The notes beneath the pieces were generated by a model. It was not told the origin of the DNA. It saw only the letters and a list, made by a program, of their open reading frames with translations, and did not search any database. Made by a program: the position numbers and the translations under genes. 64,000 nt of DNA from Paremcibacter congregatus (lineage in GTDB: Bacteria > Pseudomonadota > Alphaproteobacteria > Sphingomonadales > Emcibacteraceae), in assembly GCF_006385135.1 (NCBI RefSeq), contig NZ_CP041025.1, forward strand, positions 372,001 to 436,000. Direction: 5' to 3'. Positions 1 through 8,520 of this stretch are shown piece after piece (position 1 is the first letter of the stretch; the number at the start of each line of letters is the position of its first letter).

Positions 1-757
1 AGCTCGGGCGGAAGCGAATTTTGACATCGTCCAGCTCAAAGAACTTGCGGCAGAATTCCTCAATACACCATTTCAGGTGGCCCATATGGATATTCTTGTC
101 GATCACCAGGGCTTCGACCTGATGGAACATCGGCGTGTGGGTCGCATCGCTGTCGCAACGATAGGTGCGGCCCGGCGCAATGATGCGGTAGGGCGGCGGT
201 CCGGCCATCATGGTGCGGATCTGCACCGGTGAGGTATGGGTGCGCAGAACCTTGCGTTTGCCATCTTCGTCTTCCGGCAGATAGAAGGTATCGTGCATCT
301 GGCGCGCCGGATGTTCTTCGGGAATGTTCAAGGCGGTGAAGTTATAGAAATCTTCTTCGATCTCGGGGCCTTCGGCGACGCTAAAGCCAATTTCGGTGAA
401 GATTTCAGTTACCTCATCCATCACCTGGGTGATCGGGTGAATGCTGCCTTCCGGGGCAGGTCTTGAGGGCAGGGTGATGTCGATGCGTTCGGACTGCAGC
501 CGGGCATTGAGAGCGTCAAGTTCGAGGGCGGCCTTGCGGTCGGCGATGGCGTCGACCAGCACGGTTTTCAGCTTGTTGAATTTGGGGCCGAATTCTTTTT
601 TCTCGTCCGGGCTCATTTTCCCCAGTTCGCGCATCATCAGACTGACGCGGCCCTTTTTGCCTATCTCGGCGACCCGTAGGTCTTCCAGTTTGGCGAGGTC
701 TTCACAAGCGGTAATGGCCGCGACGATCTCGCTCTCTAATTTCTGAAGGTCTTCCAT
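1..757 (-). CDS. pheS: Phenylalanine--tRNA ligase subunit alpha (partial)
   Basis: Alpha subunit of the cytoplasmic alpha2-beta2 enzyme that charges tRNA-Phe. It reads on the minus strand from an ATG at 755-757, and its C-terminal part runs off the window, so about 252 residues are visible. The first 90 or so residues are the charged helical tRNA-binding arm; the class II catalytic core follows, with the motif 2 region around [17 protein letters not shown]. It lies downstream of rplT in the familiar rpmI-rplT-pheS order, with a hairpin in the 110-base gap. pheT is expected beyond the window edge. Confidence 0.96.
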   Translation of the reverse strand, partial: MEDLQKLESEIVAAITACEDLAKLEDLRVAEIGKKGRVSLMMRELGKMSPDEKKEFGPKFNKLKTVLVDAIADRKAALELDALNARLQSERIDITLPSRPAPEGSIHPITQVMDEVTEIFTEIGFSVAEGPEIEEDFYNFTALNIPEEHPARQMHDTFYLPEDEDGKRKVLRTHTSPVQIRTMMAGPPPYRIIAPGRTYRCDSDATHTPMFHQVEALVIDKNIHMGHLKWCIEEFCRKFFELDDVKIRFRPS

Positions 758-798
758 ATCTTCACCCAGCGTATTTTTTAAATATCGTTTAAATACAT

Positions 799-828
799 AA
801 AAGGAGCCTACTGCAAACAGCAGGCTCC
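799..828 (-). terminator. Hairpin between rplT and pheS, possible attenuator
   Basis: On the minus strand an 11-bp stem (803-813 with 818-828, one G-T pair) and a 4-base loop is followed by only four T before AT-rich sequence and pheS. It could be a partial terminator that lets ribosomal-protein transcripts read into pheS, or a pheS attenuator. I saw no Phe-rich leader peptide in the 40 bases before it. Confidence 0.5.
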
Positions 829-867
829 TCTTGACTATAAATTATCGTTCCGGTGTGATCAGCGCTT

Positions 868-1227
868 TTAAGCGTTAAGGGCGGCCTGGGCCTGATCAGC
901 AATCGCTTTAAAAGCTTCCGGTTCGCGAACGGCCAGATCAGCCAGAACTTTACGGTCAAGTTCGATGCCTGCGAGTTTCAGGCCGTTCATAAATCGTGAA
1001 TAAGTCATGTCGTGCAGACGGGCTGCCGCGTTGATCCGCTGGATCCACAGGGCCCGGAACGTGCGCTTGCGGACTTTCCGGTCACGGTATGCATATTGAC
1101 CGGCTTTTTCTACGGCCTGCATTGCAATGCGGATAGTACTCTTCCGGCGACCGCGGTAGCCTTTAGCGAGTTTCAAAACTTTTTTGTGACGTGCGTGAGA
1201 TGTCACGCCTCTTTTTACATGTGCCAT
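868..1227 (-). CDS. rplT: 50S ribosomal protein L20
   Basis: Primary binding protein of the large ribosomal subunit, needed early in 50S assembly. At 119 residues it has the normal family length, beginning [16 protein letters not shown] with the basic RNA-binding N-terminal tail and the conserved KGYRGRRKS stretch, then the globular region with [10 protein letters not shown]. The start ATG lies 13 bases after the rpmI stop, so the two are one operon. In many bacteria L20 represses its own operon by binding the leader; I did not identify such a site here. Confidence 0.97.
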   Translation of the reverse strand: MAHVKRGVTSHARHKKVLKLAKGYRGRRKSTIRIAMQAVEKAGQYAYRDRKVRKRTFRALWIQRINAAARLHDMTYSRFMNGLKLAGIELDRKVLADLAVREPEAFKAIADQAQAALNA

Positions 1228-1240
1228 TTTATCTTCCTAA

Positions 1241-1438
1241 TCAACCGTAGGGCATAAATTTCTTGACGATACGTGCATCCTGATCGGTCAGGACGGTTGT
1301 GCCGCGTTGGTTACGGATTTGCTTGTTGGTCCGTTTGATCATGCCGTGCTGTTTACCAGCCTGAGCAGCCATGATCTTACCGGAAGCGGTGACTTTGAAG
1401 CGCTTTTTGGCACTGCTTTTTGTTTTCATCTTGGGCAT
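1241..1438 (-). CDS. rpmI: 50S ribosomal protein L35
   Basis: Small basic 50S protein of 65 residues, with the family start [15 protein letters not shown] and the end [11 protein letters not shown]. The ATG at 1436-1438 follows an AAGGAT ribosome-binding site. It heads the rpmI-rplT unit. infC, normally directly upstream, is 2.9 kb away and has its own terminator, so this unit needs its own promoter. A weak candidate on the minus strand is TTGTCA (1482-1487) and TAAAAT (1461-1466), with a short 15-base spacer. Confidence 0.96.
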   Translation of the reverse strand: MPKMKTKSSAKKRFKVTASGKIMAAQAGKQHGMIKRTNKQIRNQRGTTVLTDQDARIVKKFMPYG

Positions 1439-1559
1439 TTAGCTTATCCTTTTACTTAATATTTTACGCCATTGTTGCCAATGACAAGCTTTCCGGATGA
1501 TGAGGCATGCCCTTACATTCAGCCATATCATCCCGTGAAGCTGCGTTGTATAGCCTTCT

Positions 1560-2855
1560 TTATGGGGGAATGCAAGGGGATTCATTGGCCGGGGACGGGC
1601 TTTTTTTCAGGGGTTTTATTTCCCGGAAAGTCAGACACCGCCAGAGCCATTCCATGGGGCCATATTGGTGGTATTGCAGCCAAAGAGAGCTCATGACAAG
1701 TTGACCCGCCCAAATTACCACGATGACCCCGAACAGGTCGGCGCGGCCCAGGCTGTTGAACAACCCAAACCCGAATCCATAGAACAGGAAAATACAGATC
1801 AGCGTTTGCATCAGGTAATTGCTGAGCGCCATGCGGCCAACTGCTGCCAGGGCGTGCTTTAATCTGGGCAGGATCGGTGTGCTGGTGATCAGAATAATCA
1901 GGCTCATATGCCCCAGGGCCAAGGCGACACGGCTTACGTCAAAGGTAACCAACTGCAGCTGTTGGCTTATGAGGTCAAACTGGTGGTGTTGAAGATGCGC
2001 AAGGGTCGCTGCATTTACCCCGACTCCGATGAAATAGCTGATCACCATCAGGCGGAGATAAAAACGTCGGTTCCGCTCGCCTTGCAGTATCCCGGATTTA
2101 TACAGGGCCATCCCGAGCAACATCATGCTGGCGACGTCCCAAACTAAGTCCGTGAGATACCCATATGTCTGGATTAAAAAAGTATAAGGGGCGAAGAGCC
2201 GGAATGTTGCGCCATACCCTTGGGTTATGGCGCCGATTTCTTTCTGTATCTGCACCGGGTCGCTGAGATGCTCCTGCTGTATGTCGTGCAAGAGGTCTGC
2301 ATATATCCCGCCGTGGGTCGCCGCGAGATCAATCAGTTGCCTGAGACTGAAATATCGGGCTGCTTCGAACGCCATGCGGCCCGCGAAGATGCACAGCGCC
2401 AGAATGATCAGGGTGCGAGGCTTCAGGTTCCGCATGTAATAAAGCAGAAAGCCGGTGACCGCGTAGAAATACAAAACGTCTCCCGGCATGAGCATGATAT
2501 AGCCATGAAACAAACCAAAGATCAGTAACCACATATTGCGCCGGAAAAAATAGGTTTTCGCTGCTTTGACGCCGACATTCTGTTCCAGTTTTGCGGTCAG
2601 AAGGATGAGGCTGGCCCCGAACAGCATGGAGAAAATTCCCCGCATGCTGTTGCTGACCAAAAGGTCGGTCAGATACCAGGCGTGATGATCAACGGGCGAA
2701 TATACCCCGCCGATCAAGGGGTTGTTCAGGGCATCAAAAGGAAGGGCAAAGCCCGCCATATTGACGATTAATATGCCCAGCAACACCGCGCCCCGCAGAA
2801 TGTCGAGGGTGATAATGCGGTCCGGGGGCGAGGGGGGTGTCGTTGCCGTTTCCAT
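1560..2855 (-). CDS. DUF418 family membrane protein (YeiB-like)
   Basis: Integral inner-membrane protein of 431 residues. It opens with a short cytoplasmic tail and the RIITLDILRGAVLLGILIVN segment typical of the YeiB/DUF418 and related acyltransferase-3-like families. About ten hydrophobic segments follow; the second half carries the DUF418 domain, with ALSNYLMQTLICIFLFYG and a C-terminal WLQYHQYGPMEWLWR region. Family members are suspected of moving or transferring acyl groups, but no substrate is established, so no function is assigned. It sits on the minus strand between infC and rpmI, divergent from the TraB-like gene, and interrupts the usual infC-rpmI-rplT order. Confidence 0.88.
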   Translation of the reverse strand: METATTPPSPPDRIITLDILRGAVLLGILIVNMAGFALPFDALNNPLIGGVYSPVDHHAWYLTDLLVSNSMRGIFSMLFGASLILLTAKLEQNVGVKAAKTYFFRRNMWLLIFGLFHGYIMLMPGDVLYFYAVTGFLLYYMRNLKPRTLIILALCIFAGRMAFEAARYFSLRQLIDLAATHGGIYADLLHDIQQEHLSDPVQIQKEIGAITQGYGATFRLFAPYTFLIQTYGYLTDLVWDVASMMLLGMALYKSGILQGERNRRFYLRLMVISYFIGVGVNAATLAHLQHHQFDLISQQLQLVTFDVSRVALALGHMSLIILITSTPILPRLKHALAAVGRMALSNYLMQTLICIFLFYGFGFGLFNSLGRADLFGVIVVIWAGQLVMSSLWLQYHQYGPMEWLWRCLTFREIKPLKKSPSPANESPCIPP

Positions 2856-3026
2856 AGTCTTGCCTAAAACTTTGCCTTGTTCTTAACAGATTTAAAACTT
2901 AACCTTGATAATCAGATGAATAAAAGTCTAGGAGACCGGGGGCCGAAGGGCAATAGACCCGCGTCCTGACCTGTAGTCTGCGACGTTCCAGATGTCCATT
3001 CACTCTTAACCTGACAAGGATTATTT

Positions 3027-3959
3027 ATGATCTTGCATGTGATAGGCGCCTTAAGCCGCCGCCTTTTCTTGAAAACCAGTGGCGCTATTCTGACAGGACT
3101 TTTGCTGCTGTCCGTGCCGGTCGGCGCGAACGAAACAACATCCGTCAAAGCCACGCCCGCCTTGTGGGTCGTGGAAAAGGGAGACGCAAAAACCTATTTG
3201 ATGGGGTCTTTTCATTTACTGCCGAAGAATTATGACTGGTATCATGGCCCGGTGCGCACCTCTTTCGAGGCGGCCGACGAGATGGTGATGGAAACCGTGC
3301 TGGATCAGGCCGGCATGGCGGCGGTACAGGCCATCGTGATGCGGAACAGTTCCTTCACCGATGCGGATACCCTGAAAAACCATCTGGACGATGCCCATTA
3401 TCAGAAGATGCTGGGATTCAGCAAAGCGATGATGGGACTGGATGAGGCCACGGCCCAGAAGATGAAACCGTGGTTTATGGCGATCAATCTGTCGGTCTTG
3501 TCGATCATGTCGAGCGGCATGGACCCCAATTCAGGGGTGGACAAAATTCTGGAAGCCCGGGCCCGGTCGCGTCAGATCGCGGTTACCGGACTGGAAACCC
3601 CGACCGAACAGATGTCAGCCCTGATCCACCATCCCTTGCCGGTGCAAACTGCCATGTTGACGGACACTCTGGACAAGCTGGACGATTTCAAGAGCTATAT
3701 CGACCTGTATCTAAGCGCCTGGGCATCGGGAGATAACGATAAAATCGCGGAAGCGATGGTTGAGGATATGGAAAAATACGAGGCCATGTATCAGGCGCTG
3801 CTGGTTCAACGCAACGAGAACTGGATGCCGGGGATCGAAGGCTATCTCGGTAATGGTAAAACCAGTTTCATCGTGGTGGGCGCCGCGCATCTGGTGGGCA
3901 AGGATGGCATCGTTAAAATGTTGCGGGATAAAGGCTATAACGTGATCAAACTGCAATAA
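3027..3959 (+). CDS. TraB/GumN family protein, probably exported
   Basis: Protein of 310 residues with an N-terminal basic stretch and hydrophobic segment ending near VGANETT, which looks like a signal peptide. The first family motif follows: the LWVVEKGD strand, then YLMGSFHLLP, where the GSxH motif is expected to help form the active site. The second conserved site is FIVVGAAHLVGKDGIV near the C-terminus, followed by LRDKGYNV. TraB/GumN proteins are related to metal-dependent Tiki-type proteases, but the role in bacteria is unclear. The start ATG has an AAGGA site 9 bases upstream, and a strong terminator follows the gene. It is a single-gene plus-strand unit inside a minus-strand translation block. 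Confidence 0.88.
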   Translation: MILHVIGALSRRLFLKTSGAILTGLLLLSVPVGANETTSVKATPALWVVEKGDAKTYLMGSFHLLPKNYDWYHGPVRTSFEAADEMVMETVLDQAGMAAVQAIVMRNSSFTDADTLKNHLDDAHYQKMLGFSKAMMGLDEATAQKMKPWFMAINLSVLSIMSSGMDPNSGVDKILEARARSRQIAVTGLETPTEQMSALIHHPLPVQTAMLTDTLDKLDDFKSYIDLYLSAWASGDNDKIAEAMVEDMEKYEAMYQALLVQRNENWMPGIEGYLGNGKTSFIVVGAAHLVGKDGIVKMLRDKGYNVIKLQ

Positions 3960-3991
3960 TCGGGGTCGTCACCCGTGTTTTGAATATAAAA

Positions 3992-4028
3992 AACCCGCCG
4001 AGCCTTTTGCTTCCGGCGGGTTCTTTCT
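3992..4028 (+). terminator. Rho-independent terminator after TraB/GumN gene
   Basis: A 9-bp perfect stem (AACCCGCCG with CGGCGGGTT) around a 13-base loop, followed by a T-rich tract. It lies 33 bases after the stop codon at 3959. Confidence 0.85.
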
Positions 4029-4030
4029 CT

Positions 4031-4268
4031 GGGCCGTTGGACGATTCAGCTGCGATCCTTCAGCGGCTCAAGATGTGCTTGCCTTTGGGCGCACAATTAA
4101 ATGTTAGTATACCGGAAAACGCGAATTTTTCAACCGCAGGCCCCTGGACTGAGGTTAGGGGCTTGTTTAAAATTATTCGAAGATATTTTGCTGCCGACTC
4201 GCAGATTGAGGTGTTGAACCCTTCTCCTGCGTCATCTTCTCGCGGGAATGGGGATCACCTTATGCCAA
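4031..4268. other. Gene-free gap between TraB-like gene and infC terminator
   Basis: No convincing coding sequence is seen. It holds one small hairpin, GCCCCT (4140-4145) with AGGGGC (4157-4162), followed on the plus strand by TTGTTT, which could be a weak second terminator. The rest is featureless to my reading. Confidence 0.4.
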
Positions 4269-4297
4269 CAAAAAAAGGCAGGGGAAAACCCTGCCTC
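4269..4297 (-). terminator. Rho-independent terminator after infC
   Basis: On the minus strand a 7-bp GC stem (4277-4284 with 4289-4295) and a TTTT loop is followed by a run of eight T (4269-4276). It lies about 45 bases after the infC stop and should end the infC transcript before the inserted genes. Confidence 0.88.
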
Positions 4298-4339
4298 CTG
4301 TCTTAAAGCTGCCGTCCGGATGTCCCGGACGTACATGTT

Positions 4340-4876
4340 TTATTTCGGCGACATGACCATGATCACCTGGCGGCCTTCCATTTTAGGCGCCTGTTCGATC
4401 TTGGCGACTTCCTTGAAGTCTTCCTGAACCCGCTTCAACACATCAAGCCCGAGTTCCTGATGGGCCATTTCCCGGCCGCGGAAACGTAGGGTCACTTTGA
4501 CCTTGTCACCGGCGGTAAGGAATTTTGTGACCGCACGCATTTTCACATCATAGTCATGTTTTTCAATCCCCGGACGGAGTTTGATTTCCTTGACATCGAC
4601 GGTGCGCTGTTTCTTTTTGGCGAGGCTGGCTTTCTTCTGGGCCGCGTAACGAAAGCGACCGTAATCAAGAATTTTACAAACCGGCGGTTCGGCGTTGGGC
4701 GAGATTTCCACAAGGTCGAGACCTGCGGCTTTCGCCATGGCTAACGCTTTTTCAACATTGACGGTGCCGTGATTCTCACCTTCTGCGTCGATCAGTCTGA
4801 TCTCATCGGTGGTGATGTCTTCATTGACCCGTGGCCCTTTTTTTGATGGGGGGCCCTGCATTGGACGTTTAGCTAT
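4340..4876 (-). CDS. infC: Translation initiation factor IF-3, probable ATA start
   Basis: IF-3 binds the 30S subunit, keeps it apart from the 50S and rejects wrong start codons. The N-domain follows GPRVNEDI, with [13 protein letters not shown] and the linker; the C-domain has [18 protein letters not shown] and ends at VIMVMSPK. An ATG lies at 4859-4861, but the strong AGGAGG site (4885-4890) is 23 bases from it. An in-frame ATA at 4874-4876 is 8 bases from that site and just after an in-frame TAG (4877-4879). ATA is therefore the likelier start, giving a 178-residue protein beginning (M)[13 protein letters not shown]. Non-AUG starts on infC are a known autoregulatory device (AUU in E. coli). 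The gene has its own promoter candidate and terminator. Confidence 0.95.
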   Translation of the reverse strand: MAKRPMQGPPSKKGPRVNEDITTDEIRLIDAEGENHGTVNVEKALAMAKAAGLDLVEISPNAEPPVCKILDYGRFRYAAQKKASLAKKKQRTVDVKEIKLRPGIEKHDYDVKMRAVTKFLTAGDKVKVTLRFRGREMAHQELGLDVLKRVQEDFKEVAKIEQAPKMEGRQVIMVMSPK

Positions 4877-4884
4877 CTAAGTTT

Positions 4885-4890
4885 CCTCCT
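4885..4890 (-). promoter_or_regulatory. infC ribosome-binding site that selects the ATA start
   Basis: AGGAGG on the minus strand, 8 bases upstream of the ATA codon at 4874-4876 and 23 bases upstream of the first ATG. The in-frame TAG at 4877-4879 excludes any earlier start. This spacing is the main evidence for a non-AUG start. Confidence 0.75.
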
Positions 4891-4958
4891 GCGGTAAACC
4901 ATATTTCGGCATATCTCCGCTTTGCTGTTTCAGTTGGTGTAGTCATAATAAGTGTACG

Positions 4959-4986
4959 TTATTACTGAAAAGTGAAAAAATTGCAA
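4959..4986 (-). promoter_or_regulatory. Candidate promoter for infC
   Basis: On the minus strand TTGCAA (4981-4986), a 16-base spacer and TAATAA (4959-4964) lie between the thrS stop and the infC start. This would allow infC to be expressed apart from thrS. It was read by eye only. Confidence 0.4.
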
Positions 4987-5005
4987 CGGTCAATAATGAC
5001 CCTCT

Positions 5006-6955
5006 CTAGGATCTCAGGTCCGGTGCATAGGATTCCTGCTTCAGTTTATGGATTGCATCCGCCAAATCAACCGTTTCCTGGTTTTTTGATCCCAATCGAC
5101 GGACGGTGACGGTGCTCTCTTCTGCTTCCCGGGCGCCGATGACAAAAATGGCCGGCACCTTGGCGTGGGAATGTTCGCGAATCTTGTAATTGATCTTTTC
5201 GTTGCGGATGTCCATTTCAGCCCGAAGCCCGGCGGCTTTTAGCTGAGTATACACTTTTTCCACGGCGGCGTCCTGATCCGATGTAATGCCGGTGACGACA
5301 ACCTGGGTCGGGGCGAGCCAGACCGGGAAACGTCCGGCATGTTCTTCGATCAGAATACCGATAAAACGCTCAAAAGATCCAAGGATCGCCCGGTGCAACA
5401 TCACGGGGCGATGTTTTTCATTGTCGGAGCCGATAAAGTTGGCGTTCAGGCGTTCCGGCAGGACAAAATCCACCTGCATGGTGCCACACTGCCAGTCACG
5501 ACCAATGGCATCCACAAGAACAAATTCCAGTTTCGGGCCGTAAAAAGCGCCTTCGCCGGGGTTCATGGTATAGTCAAGACCAGCGGTGTCGACGGCATCT
5601 TTTAATGCTTTTTCCGCTTCATCCCAGGTCTCGTCCGATCCGGCCCGTACGTCCGGGCGGTCAGAGAATTTGACCTTCAGGTCGGTAAAGCCGAAATCTT
5701 CGTAGACTTCTTTCAGCATTTGACAAAAAGTAACGGTCTCGGAAGTGATCTGGTCTTTGGCGCAGAAGATATGCGCATCATCCTGAACAAAAGCACGCAC
5801 CCGCATCAGGCCGTGCAGCGCGCCGGACGGCTCGTAACGATGGCAGGAGCCGAATTCAGCGAGCCGCAGCGGCAGGTCGCGGTAACTGACGATGCCCTGA
5901 TTGAACACCTGCACATGGCAGGGGCAGTTCATCGGTTTAAAGGCCAGCGCCCGTTCGTCGGCTTCTGTGGTGTACATATGTTCGCGGAATTTTTCCCAGT
6001 GACCGGACGCTTCCCACAATTTACGATCAACGAGCTGCGGGGTCTTGATCTCCTGATAGCCGTAGGCCTTCTGCTTGCGCCGCATATAGGCCTCGACCTC
6101 CTGATAGATGGTCCAGCCATTAGGGTGCCAGAAAGGCATGCCGGCGGCCTCTTCCTGAAAATGAAACAGGTTCATTTCCCGGCCCAGCTTGCGGTGGTCG
6201 CGTTTCTCGGCTTCTTCGAGGCGCAGCAGATAAGCTTTCAGTTCTTTTTTGTTGCGCCAGGCGGTGCCGTAAATCCGTTGCAGCATCTCATTGTTGCTGT
6301 CACCGCGCCAGTAAGCCCCGGCCACCTTCATCAATTTGAAGCTGTCCTTGTCAAGCTTGCCGGTGCTCGGCAAATGCGGCCCGCGGCACAGGTCGATGAA
6401 ATCGCCCTGGCGGTAGAGGGTGATGGTCTGGCCTTCGGGAATGGCGGCGATCAGCTCGGCTTTATAGGTTTCCCCCATATCGGCGAAGAATTTGACCGCG
6501 TCATTGCGGTCCATCTCGCGACGGATGATTTCTTCATCGCGTTCGATGATTTCCCGCATGCGCTTTTCAATGCCTTCGAGGTCATCGGTGCTGAAGGGGT
6601 CCTTGCGGGCGAAATCGTAATAGAAACCGTTTTCGATGGCGGGGCCGATGGTGACCTGGGTGTCGGGATAGAGTTCCTTCACCGCCTCGGCCATGATATG
6701 GGCCGCGTCATGGCGCAGTATTTCCAGCGCCGCGTCATCGCGGTTTGTGATGATAGACACATCAGCATCCTGGGTGATTTCCCGGCTCAGGTCCCATTGT
6801 TCACCGTCGACGACGATGACGATGGCGGCTTTGGCCAGCCCCGGTCCGATATCAGATGCCAGCGTGCTGCCGGTCACCGGACCCGGATAGGTTCGGACAC
6901 TGCCATCGGGCAGGGTTAGGGCAACTTTTGCATCTGTATTCATCGGTTCACTCAT
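5006..6955 (-). CDS. thrS: Threonine--tRNA ligase
   Basis: Class II synthetase that charges tRNA-Thr in the cytoplasm. It has 649 residues, the usual length. Domains in order are an N-terminal TGS domain (about 10-70), the second additional (editing) domain with [11 protein letters not shown] and a later [10 protein letters not shown], the class II core with motif 2 region [17 protein letters not shown] and the zinc-binding MNCPCH, then the anticodon-binding domain from about 540 with [10 protein letters not shown]. Start ATG is at 6955; a second ATG four codons in is possible. infC follows on the same strand after about 130 bases, the conserved thrS-infC neighbourhood. Confidence 0.97.
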   Translation of the reverse strand: MSEPMNTDAKVALTLPDGSVRTYPGPVTGSTLASDIGPGLAKAAIVIVVDGEQWDLSREITQDADVSIITNRDDAALEILRHDAAHIMAEAVKELYPDTQVTIGPAIENGFYYDFARKDPFSTDDLEGIEKRMREIIERDEEIIRREMDRNDAVKFFADMGETYKAELIAAIPEGQTITLYRQGDFIDLCRGPHLPSTGKLDKDSFKLMKVAGAYWRGDSNNEMLQRIYGTAWRNKKELKAYLLRLEEAEKRDHRKLGREMNLFHFQEEAAGMPFWHPNGWTIYQEVEAYMRRKQKAYGYQEIKTPQLVDRKLWEASGHWEKFREHMYTTEADERALAFKPMNCPCHVQVFNQGIVSYRDLPLRLAEFGSCHRYEPSGALHGLMRVRAFVQDDAHIFCAKDQITSETVTFCQMLKEVYEDFGFTDLKVKFSDRPDVRAGSDETWDEAEKALKDAVDTAGLDYTMNPGEGAFYGPKLEFVLVDAIGRDWQCGTMQVDFVLPERLNANFIGSDNEKHRPVMLHRAILGSFERFIGILIEEHAGRFPVWLAPTQVVVTGITSDQDAAVEKVYTQLKAAGLRAEMDIRNEKINYKIREHSHAKVPAIFVIGAREAEESTVTVRRLGSKNQETVDLADAIHKLKQESYAPDLRS

Positions 6956-7114
6956 CTTTTGTTTGGTTAGGGGACCTTATAAAAGTCTATGTCATTCTAT
7001 AAACTGTTCCGCGTGACATTATAAGGAAAATATCCAGAGTCAAGAAACAGTTGCCTTTTAGGAGGAGCTTTGCCATAAATTTTTTAATCATTTATGAAGG
7101 AAGAAAGCCACACC

Positions 7115-7858
7115 ATGGAATTTATCACCTACGAAGACCGGAAACTGGCTTATGTCACGCATGCAGGGCGCGGGCCGACGGTGGTTTTCTTTCCCGGATT
7201 CATGTCCGATATGGAGGGCAGCAAGGCGCTGGCGCTTGATGATTTTTGCCAGAGCCGGGGGCAGGCCTATGTGCGCTTTGATTATTCCGGCCACGGCCAA
7301 TCCTCGGGCGCCTTTACCGACGGCACCATTGGCGCCTGGACGGCGGACGCGCTGGCGATTATCGATCAGGTAACGGACGGTGATCTGGTGCTGGTGGGCT
7401 CCAGCATGGGCGGCTGGATCGGGCTGCTCGCGGCGCTCGCCCGGCCGGATCGGGTCAAGGGCTATATCGGTCTTGCCGCCGCTCCGGATTTCACCAAGGA
7501 ACTGTGCTGGGACCGTTATAGCGACGAGATCAAGGCGACGCTGCGCCGCGACGGGGTTTATTATGAGGCCTGTGACTACGGCGATGATCCCTATCCCATG
7601 ACCCTGCGGTTGCTGGAGGAGGGCAATGATCATCTGCTGCTCGGGGCGACAATTCCGCTCACCTGCCCGGTGCGCCTGATTCAGGGTCAACAGGACCCGG
7701 ATGTGCCGTGGCAGACCGCTCAACGTCTCAGTGACCGTCTGCAGTCCGAAGATGTGGTGATCACCTATGTCAAAAGCGGCGACCATCGCCTGTCGACCGA
7801 CGCCGATCTCAAACGCCTGTGTCAACAGGTCAAGGAAATTTCCGGAGAATTAGCATGA
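7115..7858 (+). CDS. Alpha/beta hydrolase
   Basis: Serine hydrolase of about 247 residues with one alpha/beta hydrolase domain. The nucleophile elbow is LVGSSMGGW; the acid is probably the Asp in QGQQDPDVPW and the base the His in SGDHRLST. The oxyanion region FFPGFMSDMEGSKA and the motif FDYSGHGQS resemble ABHD10-type thioesterases or carboxylesterases, but the substrate is not known. Start chosen at the ATG at 7115 (AGGAAG 11 bases upstream); an ATG at 7094 lacks a close site. It overlaps the next gene by four bases (ATGA), so the two are translationally coupled. Confidence 0.9.
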   Translation: MEFITYEDRKLAYVTHAGRGPTVVFFPGFMSDMEGSKALALDDFCQSRGQAYVRFDYSGHGQSSGAFTDGTIGAWTADALAIIDQVTDGDLVLVGSSMGGWIGLLAALARPDRVKGYIGLAAAPDFTKELCWDRYSDEIKATLRRDGVYYEACDYGDDPYPMTLRLLEEGNDHLLLGATIPLTCPVRLIQGQQDPDVPWQTAQRLSDRLQSEDVVITYVKSGDHRLSTDADLKRLCQQVKEISGELA

Positions 7859-8520
7859 AAACCGAAACACTGATCGATGTCAGCCATGTGGTCGAGCATG
7901 GCATGATCACCTATAAAGGTCTGCCCGCGCCGATCATTTGTGATTTTCTCAGCCGGGAGGCCTCGAAAGAAATTTACGCCGACGGTACCAGCTTTCAGAT
8001 CGGCCGCATTGATATGGTGGCCAATACCGGCACCTATATGGATGCGCCGGCGCATCGTTTCGCCGATGGCAAGGATCTGTCGGAACTGGATCTGAGTTCT
8101 GTTGCCAACCTTGATGGTCTGGTGGTTGCTGTCGGGCCGGAAACCCGGGAAATCACGCAGAATCATTTTAAAGGTCTCGCGCTGCGCGGCAAGGCGGTGT
8201 TGATCCGCACCGACTGGTCCCGCCACTGGGCGACCGATCAATATTTCGAGGATTTCCCCTTTGTCACAGAGGCGGCGGCGGAATATCTCCGGGACCAGGG
8301 CGTGGCGCTGGTGGGCATCGACAGTCATAATATTGATGATACCCGTCAGAACACCCGCCCGGCCCATACGATCCTGCTCGGGGCGGATATTCTGATCGTT
8401 GAACATATGACCGGGCTCAAGGCCCTGCCGGAAACAGGTTTTAAATTCTTCGCCGTGCCGGTGAAGGTCAAGGGCATGGGCACCTTTCCGGTCCGGGCCT
8501 TTGGGCTAGTCGCCGACTAA
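7855..8520 (+). CDS. Cyclase family protein (kynurenine formamidase-like fold)
   Basis: Putative metal-dependent hydrolase of 221 residues of the cyclase/KynB family. The family signature appears as NTGTYMDAPAHRFADGKD, the metal site normally written HxGTHxDxPxH; here the second His is Tyr, as in several non-KynB members. Later conserved parts are RTDWSRHW, VGIDSHNIDD and VEHMTGLKALP. It probably hydrolyses a small amide or lactone, but the substrate cannot be read. The ATG overlaps the stop of the upstream hydrolase (ATGA), suggesting a shared pathway. It converges with and overlaps the SDR gene by 15 bases. Confidence 0.85.
   Translation: MKTETLIDVSHVVEHGMITYKGLPAPIICDFLSREASKEIYADGTSFQIGRIDMVANTGTYMDAPAHRFADGKDLSELDLSSVANLDGLVVAVGPETREITQNHFKGLALRGKAVLIRTDWSRHWATDQYFEDFPFVTEAAAEYLRDQGVALVGIDSHNIDDTRQNTRPAHTILLGADILIVEHMTGLKALPETGFKFFAVPVKVKGMGTFPVRAFGLVAD

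Noticed and set aside
3980-4306. Plus-strand open frame of 108 codons between TraB-like gene and infC
   Set aside because: It begins inside a terminator, ends in another and has no protein-like composition or ribosome-binding site.
5720-6919. Plus-strand open frame of 399 codons
   Set aside because: Lies wholly opposite thrS, which has all synthetase motifs; composition is that of a complementary-strand shadow and no ribosome-binding site is seen.
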